Shown piece by piece: positions 37,603 through 46,265 of a DNA stretch of 64,000 nucleotides (position 1 is its first letter; every line of letters begins with the position of its first letter). The stretch comes from Actinoplanes sp. DH11 (GTDB taxonomy: Bacteria; Actinomycetota; Actinomycetes; Mycobacteriales; Micromonosporaceae), in NCBI RefSeq assembly GCF_020873875.1, contig NZ_JAHWGU010000015.1, positions 124,001 through 188,000 on the forward strand, given 5' to 3'. Made by a program: the position numbers and the translations under genes. The notes beneath the pieces were generated by a model. It saw only the letters and a list, made by a program, of their open reading frames with translations, had not been told where the DNA came from and searched no databases.

Positions 37603-37890
37603 TCAGTAGCCGACGTTGAGGTACTGCCCGGTCTGCGCGCCGGAGGCGGTGAGCTGCCCGACGAAGTACGAGGCCGGGCTGCCGTTGCGGTCGTTGAACG
37701 TGTACGAGTAACCGGCCGAGTCGCAGCTGGTCGCCTGGGTGCTCCAGGTGCCGGCGTCGAGGTAGCGGATCCGCACGCAGGACCCGTCGCTGACGGTGTC
37801 CTTGATGCGCGTCACGCTCAGTACCGTGACGCCCAGGGTGGTGAGGGCGAGTACGGCTGCGCGTCCCTTACCTTTACGTGTGCTCCGCAT
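37603..37890 (-). CDS. Small secreted or membrane-anchored protein, unknown function
   Basis: 95 residues from ATG 37890, with AAAGGA 8 nt upstream. The frame is open 26 codons further, but the residues before are not signal-like. The N-terminus MRSTRKGKGRAAVLALTTLGVTVLSV is a basic plus hydrophobic signal or anchor. The mature ~68 residues contain two cysteines (GSCVRIRYLDAGTWSTQATSCDSAG) that probably form a disulfide, then YSYTFNDRNGSPASYFVGQLTASGAQTGQYLNVGY. It has no recognised domain. It is followed by a strong terminator and then the frameshifted lipoprotein gene. Confidence 0.65.
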   Translation of the reverse strand: MRSTRKGKGRAAVLALTTLGVTVLSVTRIKDTVSDGSCVRIRYLDAGTWSTQATSCDSAGYSYTFNDRNGSPASYFVGQLTASGAQTGQYLNVGY

Positions 37891-38221
37891 AGCAGGATTC
37901 CTTTCTCGGATCTTGCTTGGCTCCCACACGGTAGAGCGGCAGGTGCCGATCTTCGCCGCTTGACCCATTCACGATGATCACTTATGGGTACGGCGTTCGC
38001 GCGGCCCCGGTGCAGGTGGGAGGCGGACACGCACGCCTGGTAACAGGTTGATCACGCGGCGTGTCAGAAGATCCATCCGGGACTTATCGTCAGCCGTGTT
38101 CCGCCCAGCGGAAGCTGCCCGGGAGTCAACCAGATGGGATGCCGGGACCCTGCCGGTCACCGCGCGCGGCCGCCAGGCACGATCATCGGGCGACCGTGTA
38201 CCTCCGGAAGGACCACCGAAC
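37891..38221. other. 331-bp gene-free region upstream of purU
   Basis: This divergent gap between the small secreted protein and purU must hold both promoters. I see no convincing gene, tRNA or riboswitch in it. GGAAGGA at 38205-38211 is the purU ribosome-binding site. A stretch at 38139-38154 only loosely resembles a B12 box and was not accepted. Confidence 0.5.
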
Positions 38222-39127
38222 GTGTCTCTGACCCAGCAGGCCCCCGCCCCGCCGCACACCGTGCCCGCCGCCGCCGACCAGGCCGTCCTGATCGTGCACG
38301 GCCGGGACCGGACCGGGATCGTCGCGGCCATCAGTGCGGTGCTCGGCCGGCACGAGGCGAACATCGTGCAGCTGGACCAGCACTCGGACAACCCGCACGG
38401 CGGCGCCTTCTTCCAGCGGACCGTCTTCAGCCGGCCCGGGCTCAAGGCCGCCCTGCCGGCGATCGAACGCGACCTGCGCGAGCAGCTCGCCGACGGGTTC
38501 GAGCTGGAATACACGCTGCGGGACCTGTCCGTGCCGAAACGCGTCGCGATCTTCGCGTCCAAGGACGGGCACTGCCTGCTCGACCTGCTCTGGCGGCACC
38601 GCCGCGGCGACCTGCCGATCAACGTGGCCATGGTGATCTCGAACCACCCCGACATGGCCGACGAGGTGCGCTCCTTCGGGATCCCGTACTTCCACGTGCC
38701 GTCACAGGGCCCGGACAAGTCCGCCGCCGAGGCGCAGCACCTGCGCCTGCTGGCGGGCAACGTCGACTTCGTGGTGCTGGCCCGCTACATGCAGATCCTC
38801 TCCGGGGACTTCATCGAGCGGGTCGGTGTGCCGATCATCAACATCCACCACAGCTTCCTGCCCGCGTTCATCGGGGCCGGGCCCTACGCGAAGGCGAAGC
38901 AGCGGGGCGTGAAGCTGGTCGGTGCGACGGCGCACTACGTGACCGAGGACCTGGACGAGGGGCCGATCATCGAGCAGGACGTGGTACGGGTGAACCACGC
39001 GCACACCGTTCCCGAACTTCAGCGCCGAGGTGCGGATGTGGAGCGCGCGGTGCTGTCGCGGGCGGTGCAGTGGCATGCCGAGGACCGGGTCATCCGGCAC
39101 GGCAACCACACGATCGTCTTCGCCTGA
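38222..39127 (+). CDS. purU: Formyltetrahydrofolate deformylase
   Basis: A 301-residue enzyme that hydrolyses 10-formyl-THF to formate and THF, balancing one-carbon pools. An N-terminal ACT domain (AVLIVHGRDRTGIVAAISAVLGRHEANIVQLDQHSDN) precedes the formyltransferase fold (RVAIFASKDGHCLLDLLWRHRRGDLPINVAMVISNH). The catalytic Asn-His-Asp set is visible in NIHHSFLPAFIGAGPY and TEDLDEGPII. GGAAGGA lies upstream of GTG 38222; an open frame further upstream is not conserved. The length matches E. coli PurU plus a short N-terminal extension. Confidence 0.95.
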   Translation: MSLTQQAPAPPHTVPAAADQAVLIVHGRDRTGIVAAISAVLGRHEANIVQLDQHSDNPHGGAFFQRTVFSRPGLKAALPAIERDLREQLADGFELEYTLRDLSVPKRVAIFASKDGHCLLDLLWRHRRGDLPINVAMVISNHPDMADEVRSFGIPYFHVPSQGPDKSAAEAQHLRLLAGNVDFVVLARYMQILSGDFIERVGVPIINIHHSFLPAFIGAGPYAKAKQRGVKLVGATAHYVTEDLDEGPIIEQDVVRVNHAHTVPELQRRGADVERAVLSRAVQWHAEDRVIRHGNHTIVFA

Positions 39128-39775
39128 TCACGCCTGTTCTTCGGGGCCCGCATTCTCGGCGGCCGCTTCTTCGGTGGCTGTTCCTTCGGCGGCCGTTCTT
39201 TCGGGGGCCGGTGCGAGCAGGGCGGCGACGAGGTTCTGGAAGCAGCCGGTCAGTTCGTCCTGGCCGGCGGTGGCGAGCGGCTGCAAGCGCGCCGCCCGCA
39301 GGATCACCGTGCCCAGCGCGGCGGCGAGCACGAGTTGGGCCCGCAGCAGCAACTCCGGGTCGTCCGGCTCGCCGCCCGCGGCGACCGCGAGGCGCCGGCC
39401 GAGTGAGCCGAGGGTGTCCAGCCTGATCTGCTCGGCCGCCTCGTCGCCGGAGGAACGCAGCAGCAGTAACAACTGATTCGGCTGCTCGGTGTGCGGCCCG
39501 CCCACCTTCTCGGCGATCAGCCCTGTGGCCGACTCGAGGGTGGTGTTCTCGAACACACTCTGCTTGAGGTCGTCGACGGTGCCGCGCAGGCAGGCGCGGA
39601 AGAGCCCTTCCTTCGATGTGAAGTACCGGCTGATCAGCGCGACGTTGACCCCGGCGTCCGTGGCGATGTCGCGCACCGACGTCGCGCTGTAGCCGTCCTC
39701 GGCGAAGCGCCGCCGGGCGGCGTCCAGCAGCAATTGCCTGGTGGCAGCCGCGTCCCGGCGCCGGGGGTTGGTCAT
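39128..39775 (-). CDS. TetR-family repressor
   Basis: A 215-residue regulator. The helix-turn-helix reads LLDAARRRFAEDGYSATSVRDIATDAGVNVALISRYFTSKEGLFRACL. The ligand domain is a TetR C-terminal type with many leucines. The last ~25 residues (ERTAAEGTATEEAAAENAGPEEQA) are an acidic repeat that ends next to the convergent purU stop. The start ATG is leaderless (TAAGCT 6 nt upstream). It is divergent from the MFS exporter, and two copies of a palindrome in the shared promoter region make it the likely autorepressor and exporter repressor. Confidence 0.9.
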   Translation of the reverse strand: MTNPRRRDAAATRQLLLDAARRRFAEDGYSATSVRDIATDAGVNVALISRYFTSKEGLFRACLRGTVDDLKQSVFENTTLESATGLIAEKVGGPHTEQPNQLLLLLRSSGDEAAEQIRLDTLGSLGRRLAVAAGGEPDDPELLLRAQLVLAAALGTVILRAARLQPLATAGQDELTGCFQNLVAALLAPAPERTAAEGTATEEAAAENAGPEEQA

Positions 39776-39781
39776 TCGTTC

Positions 39782-39787
39782 AGCTTA
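39782..39787 (-). promoter_or_regulatory. -10 box for leaderless tetR
   Basis: TAAGCT (minus strand) ends 6 nt before the ATG at 39775. Confidence 0.45.
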
Positions 39788-39805
39788 GCGATCACGAGGT
39801 GTGAC

Positions 39806-39866
39806 GTAAACAATCGTTGACTTGCCCGGCCGCGTGCCGATACTGGGTAAGTCAGCGATCGTTTAC
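39806..39866. promoter_or_regulatory. Double TetR operator around the MFS promoter
   Basis: GTAAACAATCGTTGAC (39806-39821) and GTCAGCGATCGTTTAC (39851-39866) are reverse-complement relatives; each differs from the perfect palindrome GTAAACGATCGTTTAC by two bases. The first overlaps the -35 (TTGACT, 39817-39822); the second lies just downstream of the -10 (GATACT, 39839-39844; 16-bp spacer). This is a classic repression layout for the divergent tetR/MFS pair. Confidence 0.75.
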
Positions 39867-39883
39867 TTAGCTACGAGGACTCC

Positions 39884-41335
39884 ATGACGCGGTCTCCTAA
39901 ACTCCTCACCCTCTACCTGTCGCTCGGCGGCCTGGCCTTCGCCGTGCTGCAGTCCCTGGTGGCGCCCGCGCTCTCCACGATCGCCCGCGATCTCCAGGTC
40001 TCCACCAGCGACATCAGCTGGGTGATCACGGCGTACCTGCTCGCCGCCTCGGTGCTGACCCCGATCCTCGGGCGCCTCGGCGACATGGCGGGCAAGCGCA
40101 AGGTCCTGATCGGCGTCCTGGTCGCGCTCGCCGCCGGTACGGTCCTCGCCGCCGTCGCGCCCAACCTGACCGTGCTGATCGTGGCCCGGATCCTGCAAGG
40201 CGCCGCCGGCGCGATCATGCCGCTCTCCATCGGCATCGTCCGCGACGAGCTGCCCCGCGAACGCGTCGGCGTGATCGTCGGCCTGCTCTCGGCGATCTTC
40301 GGGGTCGGCGCGGGCGTCGGCATCGTGGCCGCCGGCCCGATCGTCGAACACCTCTCCTGGCACTGGCTGTTCTGGCTGCCACTGGTCCTCGTCCTGATCG
40401 CCCTGGCCGGTGCGGTCTTCGGCATGAAGGAGTCGCCGGTGCGTACCCCCGGCCGCCTCGACGTGGCCGGCACCGCCCTGCTCTCCGCCTCCCTGGTCGC
40501 GCTGCTCCTCGCGGTCAGCAAGGGCCAGGCCTGGGGCTGGGGCGACGCCAAGACCGTCGGCCTGCTCGCCGGCGGCGCCGTGCTGATGGCCGTCTTCGTG
40601 CTGGTCGAGCTCCGCACCGCCGACCCGCTGATCGACATGCGCCTGATGCGCATCCGCGGCGTCTGGGCCACCGACGTGGTCGCCGTGATGCTCGGCTTCG
40701 CCATGTTCGGCACGTTCCTGCTGGTGCCGATGCTGCTCCAACTCCCCGCCGCCACCGGATACGGTTTCGGCAAGTCGGTCTCCCAATCCGGCCTGTTCCT
40801 GCTGCCCACCGTGCTCTTCATGGTCATCTTCGGCCCGCTGGCCGGCATACTCACCCGCCGCTACGGCCCCAAGCTGCCACTCTTCCTCGGCACCCTCGCC
40901 GTGGTCGCCGCCTTCACCCTGCCCACGATCGGCCACGGCGAGCTGTGGCAGGTGCTGCTCTCCGGCGTCTTCACCGGCACCGGCATCGGCCTCGCCTTCG
41001 CCGGCATGTCCAACGCCATCATCGAAGCCGTCCCGGCCAAGCAGACCGGCGAGGCCACAAGCGTCAACACGATCGCCCGGACCATCGGCAGCAGCATCGG
41101 CACCGCCGTGGTCGCGGCCGTCCTCTCCTCGCACAGCACCCCACAGGGCCTGCCCACCGACGACGCCTTCACCTGGGGTTTCGCGGTCTGCGCCGGAGTC
41201 GGCGTCCTCGCGGTCCTGGCCGCGCTGGCGCTGCCGTCCGCCCACCGGCGCCACGAACAGGCCGTCGCCACCGGCGTGGGGGACCTGCCGCCGGAGCCCG
41301 AGGAACTGCACCTCCCGCACCTGGCCAAGCGCTGA
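39884..41335 (+). CDS. MFS drug-exporter family transporter (DHA2 type)
   Basis: A 483-residue membrane transporter with about 14 hydrophobic segments. DHA family motif A is present as GRLGDMAGKRKVLIG, and motif C-like GAGVGIVAAGPIV in the fifth helix. ARILQGAAGAIMPLSIGIVRDELPRERVG is typical of EmrB/QacA exporters driven by protons. The length fits. It is regulated by the divergent TetR through the operators at 39806-39866, so its substrate is probably the TetR ligand. The stop codon is the first of three in a tandem repeat. Confidence 0.9.
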   Translation: MTRSPKLLTLYLSLGGLAFAVLQSLVAPALSTIARDLQVSTSDISWVITAYLLAASVLTPILGRLGDMAGKRKVLIGVLVALAAGTVLAAVAPNLTVLIVARILQGAAGAIMPLSIGIVRDELPRERVGVIVGLLSAIFGVGAGVGIVAAGPIVEHLSWHWLFWLPLVLVLIALAGAVFGMKESPVRTPGRLDVAGTALLSASLVALLLAVSKGQAWGWGDAKTVGLLAGGAVLMAVFVLVELRTADPLIDMRLMRIRGVWATDVVAVMLGFAMFGTFLLVPMLLQLPAATGYGFGKSVSQSGLFLLPTVLFMVIFGPLAGILTRRYGPKLPLFLGTLAVVAAFTLPTIGHGELWQVLLSGVFTGTGIGLAFAGMSNAIIEAVPAKQTGEATSVNTIARTIGSSIGTAVVAAVLSSHSTPQGLPTDDAFTWGFAVCAGVGVLAVLAALALPSAHRRHEQAVATGVGDLPPEPEELHLPHLAKR

Positions 41336-41400
41336 CCCTGCGGCGTGTGCCCGGGCGCTGACCCTGCGGCGTGTGCCTGGGTGCTGACCCTGCGGCGGCT
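41331..41400. repeat. 26-bp tandem repeat starting at the MFS stop codon
   Basis: GCTGACCCTGCGGCGTGTGC plus six bases repeats at 41331, 41357 and 41383. The first copy contains the MFS stop at 41333-41335. It opens a 729-bp gene-free stretch (41336-42064) that also holds an inverted repeat and the second palindromic element. Confidence 0.85.
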
Positions 41401-41434
41401 GTCTTGCCGTCGGTCGAAGCGGCGCGGATCGTGT

Positions 41435-41469
41435 TTGTGGTCGTGGGAGAGCGTTTCCCGCGACCACAA
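41435..41469. terminator. 14-bp stem-loop in gene-free region
   Basis: TTGTGGTCGTGGGA and TCCCGCGACCACAA form a stem with a single mismatch (a G-T pair on one strand) and a 7-nt loop. It lies 100 bp after the MFS gene and could terminate its transcript. Confidence 0.5.
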
Positions 41470-41633
41470 GGACGAGCCGGTCGGTCCGGTTCGCGTTTAC
41501 GGTTGCTGAAACCGCTCCCGGACAACCGCAACCACCGGCTGCCAGGGCCCGGCAACCGCGTCACACGCCAATGCCGCCGCACGCCAGTCCCTTCGCACGC
41601 TCGGCGTCCACGACAGTGCGTCCGCGCGGCGAT

Positions 41634-41708
41634 GTTGATCTGCTAGCGCTACGAAATCGCTGTGATCAAGGGGCTGAAACCGCGATTTCGCATCGCTAGC
41701 AGATCAAC
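41634..41708. repeat. 75-bp palindromic repeat element, copy 2
   Basis: It begins GTTGATCTGCTAGCG and ends CGCTAGCAGATCAAC like copy 1 (9838-9912) and matches the reverse complement of copy 1 at 71 of 75 positions. The left flank GTCCGCGCGGCG, however, is in the same orientation in both. It lies in the 729-bp stretch without genes upstream of mscR. Confidence 0.85.
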
Positions 41709-42064
41709 TTCTCACGGCGGGCGCACCGTGGCTGCCGGGAGCGTGCTTGCCAAGAGCGGTCATGCCGCGGCAGCCTCCGACGCCTCGGCGTTGCCGTGCG
41801 TCACGTGAGGTGGTGGCAGTGTCCCTGGAGGTGGTGGCGGGGGCGTGACGGGCGTAGTGGCGGGCTGTCACGTGAGGGTGGTAGCCGTCGGGGCCGGTAG
41901 GGCGGACGCCGTGCAGGCCTCGACCCGGCGGCCGGGGAACCGATCACCGGGGCGCTCGTGAGCCGCGCACCCCGGCCGGCGGCGCATTCTCACCTCCTCG
42001 CAGGGTCGGCGGTCCACCGTGTGGCAGTCTTTGTCACACCGATGAAGAAGGGAACCTGGCACAC

Positions 42065-43177
42065 ATGCAGCAGGTGAAAGCGGTCATCGCACGGGCCAAG
42101 GGTGCTCCGGTGGAGCTCGTGACGATCAACGTTCCGGATCCCGGGCCCGGTGAGGCCGTCGTGAAGATCCAGTCGTGCGGGGTGTGCCACACGGATCTGC
42201 ACTACCGGGAGGGTGGGATCAACGACGAGTTCCCGTTCCTGCTCGGTCACGAGGCCGCCGGTGTGGTGGAGGCGGTCGGCGACGGGGTGACCGGTGTCGC
42301 GCCCGGCGATTTCGTGGTGCTGAACTGGCGTGCGGTGTGTGGTGAGTGCCGGGCCTGTAAGCGTGGCGACCTGCACTACTGCTTCAACACGCACAACGCG
42401 AAGCAGAAGATGACCTTGGAAGACGGTACGGAGCTGTCGCCGGCCCTGGGTATCGGCGCGTTCGCGGAGAAGACCCTGGTCGCGGCCGGGCAGTGCACGA
42501 AGGTGGATCCGGCGGCACGCCCGGCGGCGGTGGGTCTGCTGGGGTGCGGGGTGATGGCCGGTATCGGTGCGGCGATCAACACCGGCGGCGTGACTCGCGG
42601 CAAGTCGGTCGCGGTGATCGGCTGCGGTGGTGTGGGCGTGGCGGCGGTCGCGGGTGCGGCGCTGGCCGGTGCGAGTCCGATCATCGCGGTGGACATCGAC
42701 GCGGCGAAGCTGGAGGCGGCCCGCAAGCTCGGTGCCACGCATCTGGTCGACTCGTCGAAGACCGACCCGGTGGCGGAGATCAAGCGGATCGCGGCGGAGA
42801 CGTACCCGGGTGCCGAGGGCGCCGACGTGGTGATCGAGGCGGTGGGCCGGCCGGAGACGTGGAAGCAGGCCTTCTACGCCCGTGACCTGGCCGGGGTGCT
42901 GGTGCTGGTCGGGGTGCCGACACCGGAGATGAAGGTGCCGGACCTGCCGCTGATCGACGTGTTCGGGCGTGGTGGGGCGTTGAAGTCCAGTTGGTACGGC
43001 GACTGCCTGCCGAGCCGCGACTTCCCGATGCTTGTCGATCTGTATCGGCAGGGCCGGTTGGATCTGGACGCGTTCGTGACCGAGGAGGTCGGGATCGAGG
43101 ACGTGGAGGCGGCGTTCGCGAAGATGCACGGCCACAGCGGTCAGGCGCCGGTGCTGCGCTCGGTGGTCGTGCTGTGA
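42065..43177 (+). CDS. mscR: S-(hydroxymethyl)mycothiol dehydrogenase / S-nitrosomycothiol reductase
   Basis: A 370-residue zinc alcohol dehydrogenase. It oxidises the formaldehyde-mycothiol adduct with NAD and reduces nitrosomycothiol, the mycothiol counterpart of class III ADH. The catalytic zinc site includes CGVCHTDLHYREGG and GHEAAGVVEAVG. The structural zinc site is the Cys-rich CGECRACKRGDLHYC. The cofactor fold shows VAVIGCGGVGVAAVAGA. It closely resembles mycobacterial Rv2259 and overlaps an MBL-fold gene, the same partner as in mycobacteria. AGAAGGGAA lies upstream of the ATG. Confidence 0.94.
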   Translation: MQQVKAVIARAKGAPVELVTINVPDPGPGEAVVKIQSCGVCHTDLHYREGGINDEFPFLLGHEAAGVVEAVGDGVTGVAPGDFVVLNWRAVCGECRACKRGDLHYCFNTHNAKQKMTLEDGTELSPALGIGAFAEKTLVAAGQCTKVDPAARPAAVGLLGCGVMAGIGAAINTGGVTRGKSVAVIGCGGVGVAAVAGAALAGASPIIAVDIDAAKLEAARKLGATHLVDSSKTDPVAEIKRIAAETYPGAEGADVVIEAVGRPETWKQAFYARDLAGVLVLVGVPTPEMKVPDLPLIDVFGRGGALKSSWYGDCLPSRDFPMLVDLYRQGRLDLDAFVTEEVGIEDVEAAFAKMHGHSGQAPVLRSVVVL

Positions 43178-43782
43178 CCCGGGTCGACCACGGTGTCGTC
43201 GCGGGCACGTTCAGCCTGGACGGCCAGACCTACGACGTCGACAACAACATCTGGGTGGTCGGCGACGACGCGGAGTGCGTGGTCATCGACGCACCGCACG
43301 ACGTCGAGGCGATCCTGGCGGTCGTCGGGTCGCGCAAGGTGGTGGCGATCGTCTGCACCCACGCGCACGACGACCACGTCCGGGTGGCGCCCGCGCTGCG
43401 CGAGCGGACCGGCGCCCCGATCCTGCTGCACCCCGAGGACCGGCCGCTCTGGGAGCTCACCCACGGCCCGGCCGAGACGTGGGACGCCGACCTGACCGAC
43501 GGCGCGGAGGTCCCGGTCGGCGGCACCACGCTGACCGTGCTGCACACGCCGGGGCACGCGCCGGGCGCGGTCTGTCTGCACGCGCCCGACCTGGGCTGCG
43601 TCTTCACCGGGGACACCCTGTTCCAGGGCGGTCCCGGCGCGACCGGCCGGTCGTACTCCGACGCCGGCCTGATCGTCGACTCGATCAAGGCGAAGCTGTT
43701 CGTGCTGCCCGGCGAGACCGTGGTGCACACCGGGCACGGCGACGACACCACGATCGCCGCCGAGCGGGAGCGGCTGAGCTGA
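43174..43782 (+). CDS. MBL-fold metallo-hydrolase, mscR partner
   Basis: A 202-residue metallo-beta-lactamase-fold enzyme. The metal-binding motif is THAHDDH, with further ligands in HTPGHAPG, FTGDTLF and TGHGDDT. GTG 43174 overlaps the mscR stop (GTGA). The pair matches mycobacterial Rv2259-Rv2260. By analogy with glyoxalase II and S-formylglutathione hydrolase it may hydrolyse the formyl-mycothiol thioester made by MscR; that activity is inferred. Confidence 0.9.
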   Translation: MTRVDHGVVAGTFSLDGQTYDVDNNIWVVGDDAECVVIDAPHDVEAILAVVGSRKVVAIVCTHAHDDHVRVAPALRERTGAPILLHPEDRPLWELTHGPAETWDADLTDGAEVPVGGTTLTVLHTPGHAPGAVCLHAPDLGCVFTGDTLFQGGPGATGRSYSDAGLIVDSIKAKLFVLPGETVVHTGHGDDTTIAAERERLS

Positions 43783-43800
43783 GCGCCGCCTGACGACCCG

Positions 43801-43826
43801 GCCGGGCCGGTCGCGACCGGCCCGGC
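43801..43826. terminator. 26-bp perfect palindrome between convergent genes
   Basis: GCCGGGCCGGTCG followed by its exact reverse complement, 19 nt after the MBL stop. It can fold equally on either strand, so it suits a bidirectional terminator for the MBL gene and the convergent FAD oxidoreductase. Confidence 0.65.
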
Positions 43827-43835
43827 GGGCCGATT

Positions 43836-43904
43836 GCCGAAAAAGGGCCGCCGAAAAAGGGCTGTCGGAAAGGGCTGCCGAAAAAGGGCTGTCGGAAAGG
43901 CGGC
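43836..43904. repeat. 27-bp tandem repeat at the end of the FAD oxidoreductase gene
   Basis: GCCGAAAAAGGGCTGTCGGA plus seven bases occurs in one partial and two full copies (43836, 43850, 43877). The GCTGTCGRA core recurs in the last codons of the minus-strand gene (44-nt scale), so the array looks like a duplication of the gene end. Confidence 0.75.
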
Positions 43905-45305
43905 TCAGCTGTCGAAGCCGAAGCCGACCGCGTCCATGGCCTTGAGCCACAGGTTGCGGCGGCCGCCGTTGGCGTCGGCGTGGATGAGGGACCTGCGGGT
44001 CAGTTCCACGCCGGCCCAGCGGACCGGTTCCGGCGGGAACGGCAACGGCTTCGAGCTGACCATCCGGGTACGGGTCCGCGCCGTCGGCTCCCCGGCGAGG
44101 AGGTCGAGCATCACGTCCGCGCCGAACCGGGTCGCCGCGACGCCGAGACCCGTGTAGCCGGCCGCGTACGCCACCCGGCCGCCGTACGCCGCACCGAAGA
44201 ACGCCGCGAAACGCGTGCAGGTGTCGATCGCCCCACCCCAGGCGTGGCTGAACTTCAAGCCCTCCAGCTGGGGGAACGTGTCGAAGAAGTGGTCGGCGAG
44301 CCGGTGGTAGGTCTCCTGCCGGTGCTCGTGCGACGGGTCCAGCTTGCCGCCGTAGTGGTAGATCGCGTCGTACCCGCCCCACAGGATCCGGTTGTCGGCG
44401 GTCTGCCGGAAGTAGTGGAACTGGTTGCCGGAGTCGGACAGTCCCTGCCGCTTCTCCCAGCCGATCGCGGCCCGCTGCTCGGCGGTGAGCGGCTCCGTCA
44501 TGAGCGCGTAGTCGTACACCGGGATCGTGAACAGCCGGGCCCGCTTCACCAGTGACGGGTAGACGTTGGTGCCGAGCGCGACGTGCCGGGCCCGGATGCG
44601 GCCCATCGACGTCCGCACCTGCATGCCGGCGCCGTCCCGGGCCAGCCCGGTCGCGAACGTGCCCTCGAAGATGTGCACTCCCAGCTTCTCGGCCGCCTCC
44701 GCCAGGCCCCATGCCAGCTTCGCCGGGTTCACCAGGGCGGTGCCGCGCCGGTCGTAGGCGCCGGCCAGGAACCGCGGCGACCCGATCTCGGCCCGCACCG
44801 CCGCGCCGTCCAGGAACTCCACGCCCACACCGTGCTGCCGGGCCAGCTCCACGCCCTGGCGCAGCGCGTCGATCTGGTGCGGCTCGGTGGCGACGTCCAG
44901 GGCGCCGGTGCGTTCCCACTCGCAGTCGATGCCGTACCGCTCGATGGTGTCCTCGATGCCCTGCAGATTTTCCAGGCCGAGCCGTTCCAGTTCGGCGATC
45001 TCCTCGGGCCACCGGCTGTACCCGTTGGCGAACCCATGGGTCAGGCTGGCCGCGACGAAGCCGCCGTTGCGCCCGGACGCGGCATGCCCGATCCGGCCGC
45101 CCTCGATCAGCACGACCTCACGCCGGGGGTCGCGCTCCTTGGCGATGATCGCGGTCCACAGCCCGGTGTACCCGCCGCCGATCACCACGAGGTCCGCCGC
45201 GAGCTCACCGGTCAGGGGTCCGCGGGCGGCGGGCCGTCCCGGGTCGGCCAGCCAGTAGGTGGAATAACTCACGTCGCTCAGTGACTGTCGGTTCATGGGT
45301 TGCAC
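43905..45305 (-). CDS. FAD-dependent amine oxidoreductase (DAO family)
   Basis: A 466-residue glycine-oxidase/D-amino-acid-oxidase-fold flavoenzyme. The N-terminal FAD-binding motif is ADLVVIGGGYTGLWTAIIAK, followed by VVLIEGGRIGHAASGRNGGFV, in which the region after GRNGG is typical of PuuB/ordL-like amine oxidases. The C-terminal KFSHAWGGAIDTCTRFAAFFG and GYTGLGVAATRFGADVMLDLL complete the domain. It probably oxidises a secondary or gamma-glutamylated amine. GAGG precedes the ATG. It is divergent from a TetR regulator 38 bp away. Confidence 0.88.
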   Translation of the reverse strand: MQPMNRQSLSDVSYSTYWLADPGRPAARGPLTGELAADLVVIGGGYTGLWTAIIAKERDPRREVVLIEGGRIGHAASGRNGGFVAASLTHGFANGYSRWPEEIAELERLGLENLQGIEDTIERYGIDCEWERTGALDVATEPHQIDALRQGVELARQHGVGVEFLDGAAVRAEIGSPRFLAGAYDRRGTALVNPAKLAWGLAEAAEKLGVHIFEGTFATGLARDGAGMQVRTSMGRIRARHVALGTNVYPSLVKRARLFTIPVYDYALMTEPLTAEQRAAIGWEKRQGLSDSGNQFHYFRQTADNRILWGGYDAIYHYGGKLDPSHEHRQETYHRLADHFFDTFPQLEGLKFSHAWGGAIDTCTRFAAFFGAAYGGRVAYAAGYTGLGVAATRFGADVMLDLLAGEPTARTRTRMVSSKPLPFPPEPVRWAGVELTRRSLIHADANGGRRNLWLKAMDAVGFGFDS

Positions 45306-45330
45306 CTCGGTGCGGAGTTGGGGGGAGCAC

Positions 45331-45336
45331 TAACAT
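45331..45336 (+). promoter_or_regulatory. -10 box for leaderless tetR at 45344
   Basis: TAACAT ends 7 nt before TTG 45344. Confidence 0.45.
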
Positions 45337-45343
45337 TGGTCGG

Positions 45344-46027
45344 TTGCCCGAGCCGGAGACTGGAGAGAAATTGCGAGCCCGAGTCGCGCTGACCCCCGAG
45401 CTGATCGTCGACGCGGCGAGCCGGCTGGCCGAGAACGCCGGAGCTGACGCGCTCAGCATCCGGGCGCTCGGCAAGGAACTGGGGGTGGACCCGACAGCGG
45501 TCTACCGGCATTTCCGGGACCGCGACCAAATCGTCCTCGAGGTGGCCGACCGCCTGCTCGGCGGCATCGTCGACGGCCTCCCGGCGGATCTGGAGTGGCG
45601 CCCCCGCCTGGAGTGGCTGGCCCAGGAGGTCGTCAGGTCCTTCGTGGCGCACCCGGCGATCGCCCCGATCCTGGCGCTGCGCACCACCCGCCGGCAGGGC
45701 GAGTTCCGGCTCGCCGAGGAGATCCTCGGCGCGCTGCGCGAGGCCGGCCTCTCCGACGAACGGGCGGCCGTGCAGCACCGCGTCTTCGACGACACGGTGA
45801 TGTCCTACGCCGCGATGATCAGCGCCTACACCGCGATGGACGAATCGAGCCGTGAGGGCGACGAGTCCGCCTGGTCTCGTGAGTACCGCGCGCTGCCGGT
45901 CCGCCGCTACCCGAACATCGCCGCGGTGGCCACGCACTTCGCCGGCATCGAGGACGAAACGGTCCTGCAGGAGCTGGTGGGCGCCCTCCTCGACCGCGTC
46001 GAGAAGCTCGCCACCCAGCCCGGCTGA
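45344..46027 (+). CDS. TetR-family regulator
   Basis: A 227-residue regulator from TTG 45344, chosen because a -10 box lies 7 nt upstream; TTG 45371 with GAGAG upstream is an alternative. The helix-turn-helix is LIVDAASRLAENAGADALSIRALGKELGVDPTAVYRHFRDRDQIVLEV. The C-terminal domain is of the TetR_C type seen with GntR-like ligands (VVRSFVAHPAIAPILALRTTRRQGE). It probably represses the divergent FAD oxidoreductase. Its stop codon is the first of seven in an 18-bp tandem array. Confidence 0.88.
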   Translation: MPEPETGEKLRARVALTPELIVDAASRLAENAGADALSIRALGKELGVDPTAVYRHFRDRDQIVLEVADRLLGGIVDGLPADLEWRPRLEWLAQEVVRSFVAHPAIAPILALRTTRRQGEFRLAEEILGALREAGLSDERAAVQHRVFDDTVMSYAAMISAYTAMDESSREGDESAWSREYRALPVRRYPNIAAVATHFAGIEDETVLQELVGALLDRVEKLATQPG

Positions 46028-46147
46028 CCCGCGCAGTCCGGCTGACCCGCTCAGTCGGGCTGACCTGCGCAGCCCGGTTAACCCACCCAGTCGGGCTGAC
46101 CTGCGCAGCCCGGTTGACCCACCCAGTCGGGCTGACCCGCGCAGTCC
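46022..46147. repeat. 18-bp tandem repeat, seven units, starting at the tetR stop
   Basis: Seven head-to-tail units of GGCTGACCCGCGCAGTCC type run from 46022; each contains TGA (one has TAA) at the position of the gene's stop (46025-46027). The repeat opens a 449-bp gap without genes. Confidence 0.88.
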
Positions 46148-46265
46148 GGGCGAGGCGTGGCCGATGCCCGGGCTCGTCGACCCGGTGTCGCCGACCACGA
46201 TGCCGGAAGGCATGGGACACCCCGTTCTGCGGCCGCCCGGACGGCGGCGCCCATCCAGCATCGCA

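Noticed and set aside
38139..38154. B12-box-like sequence before purU
   Set aside because: Only about 10 of 16 positions agree with the cobalamin riboswitch box, and the other conserved elements could not be placed; purU is not a usual B12-controlled gene.
46022..46147. 18-bp repeats as a CRISPR array
   Set aside because: The units are directly adjacent without spacers, vary in sequence, and no cas genes are present.
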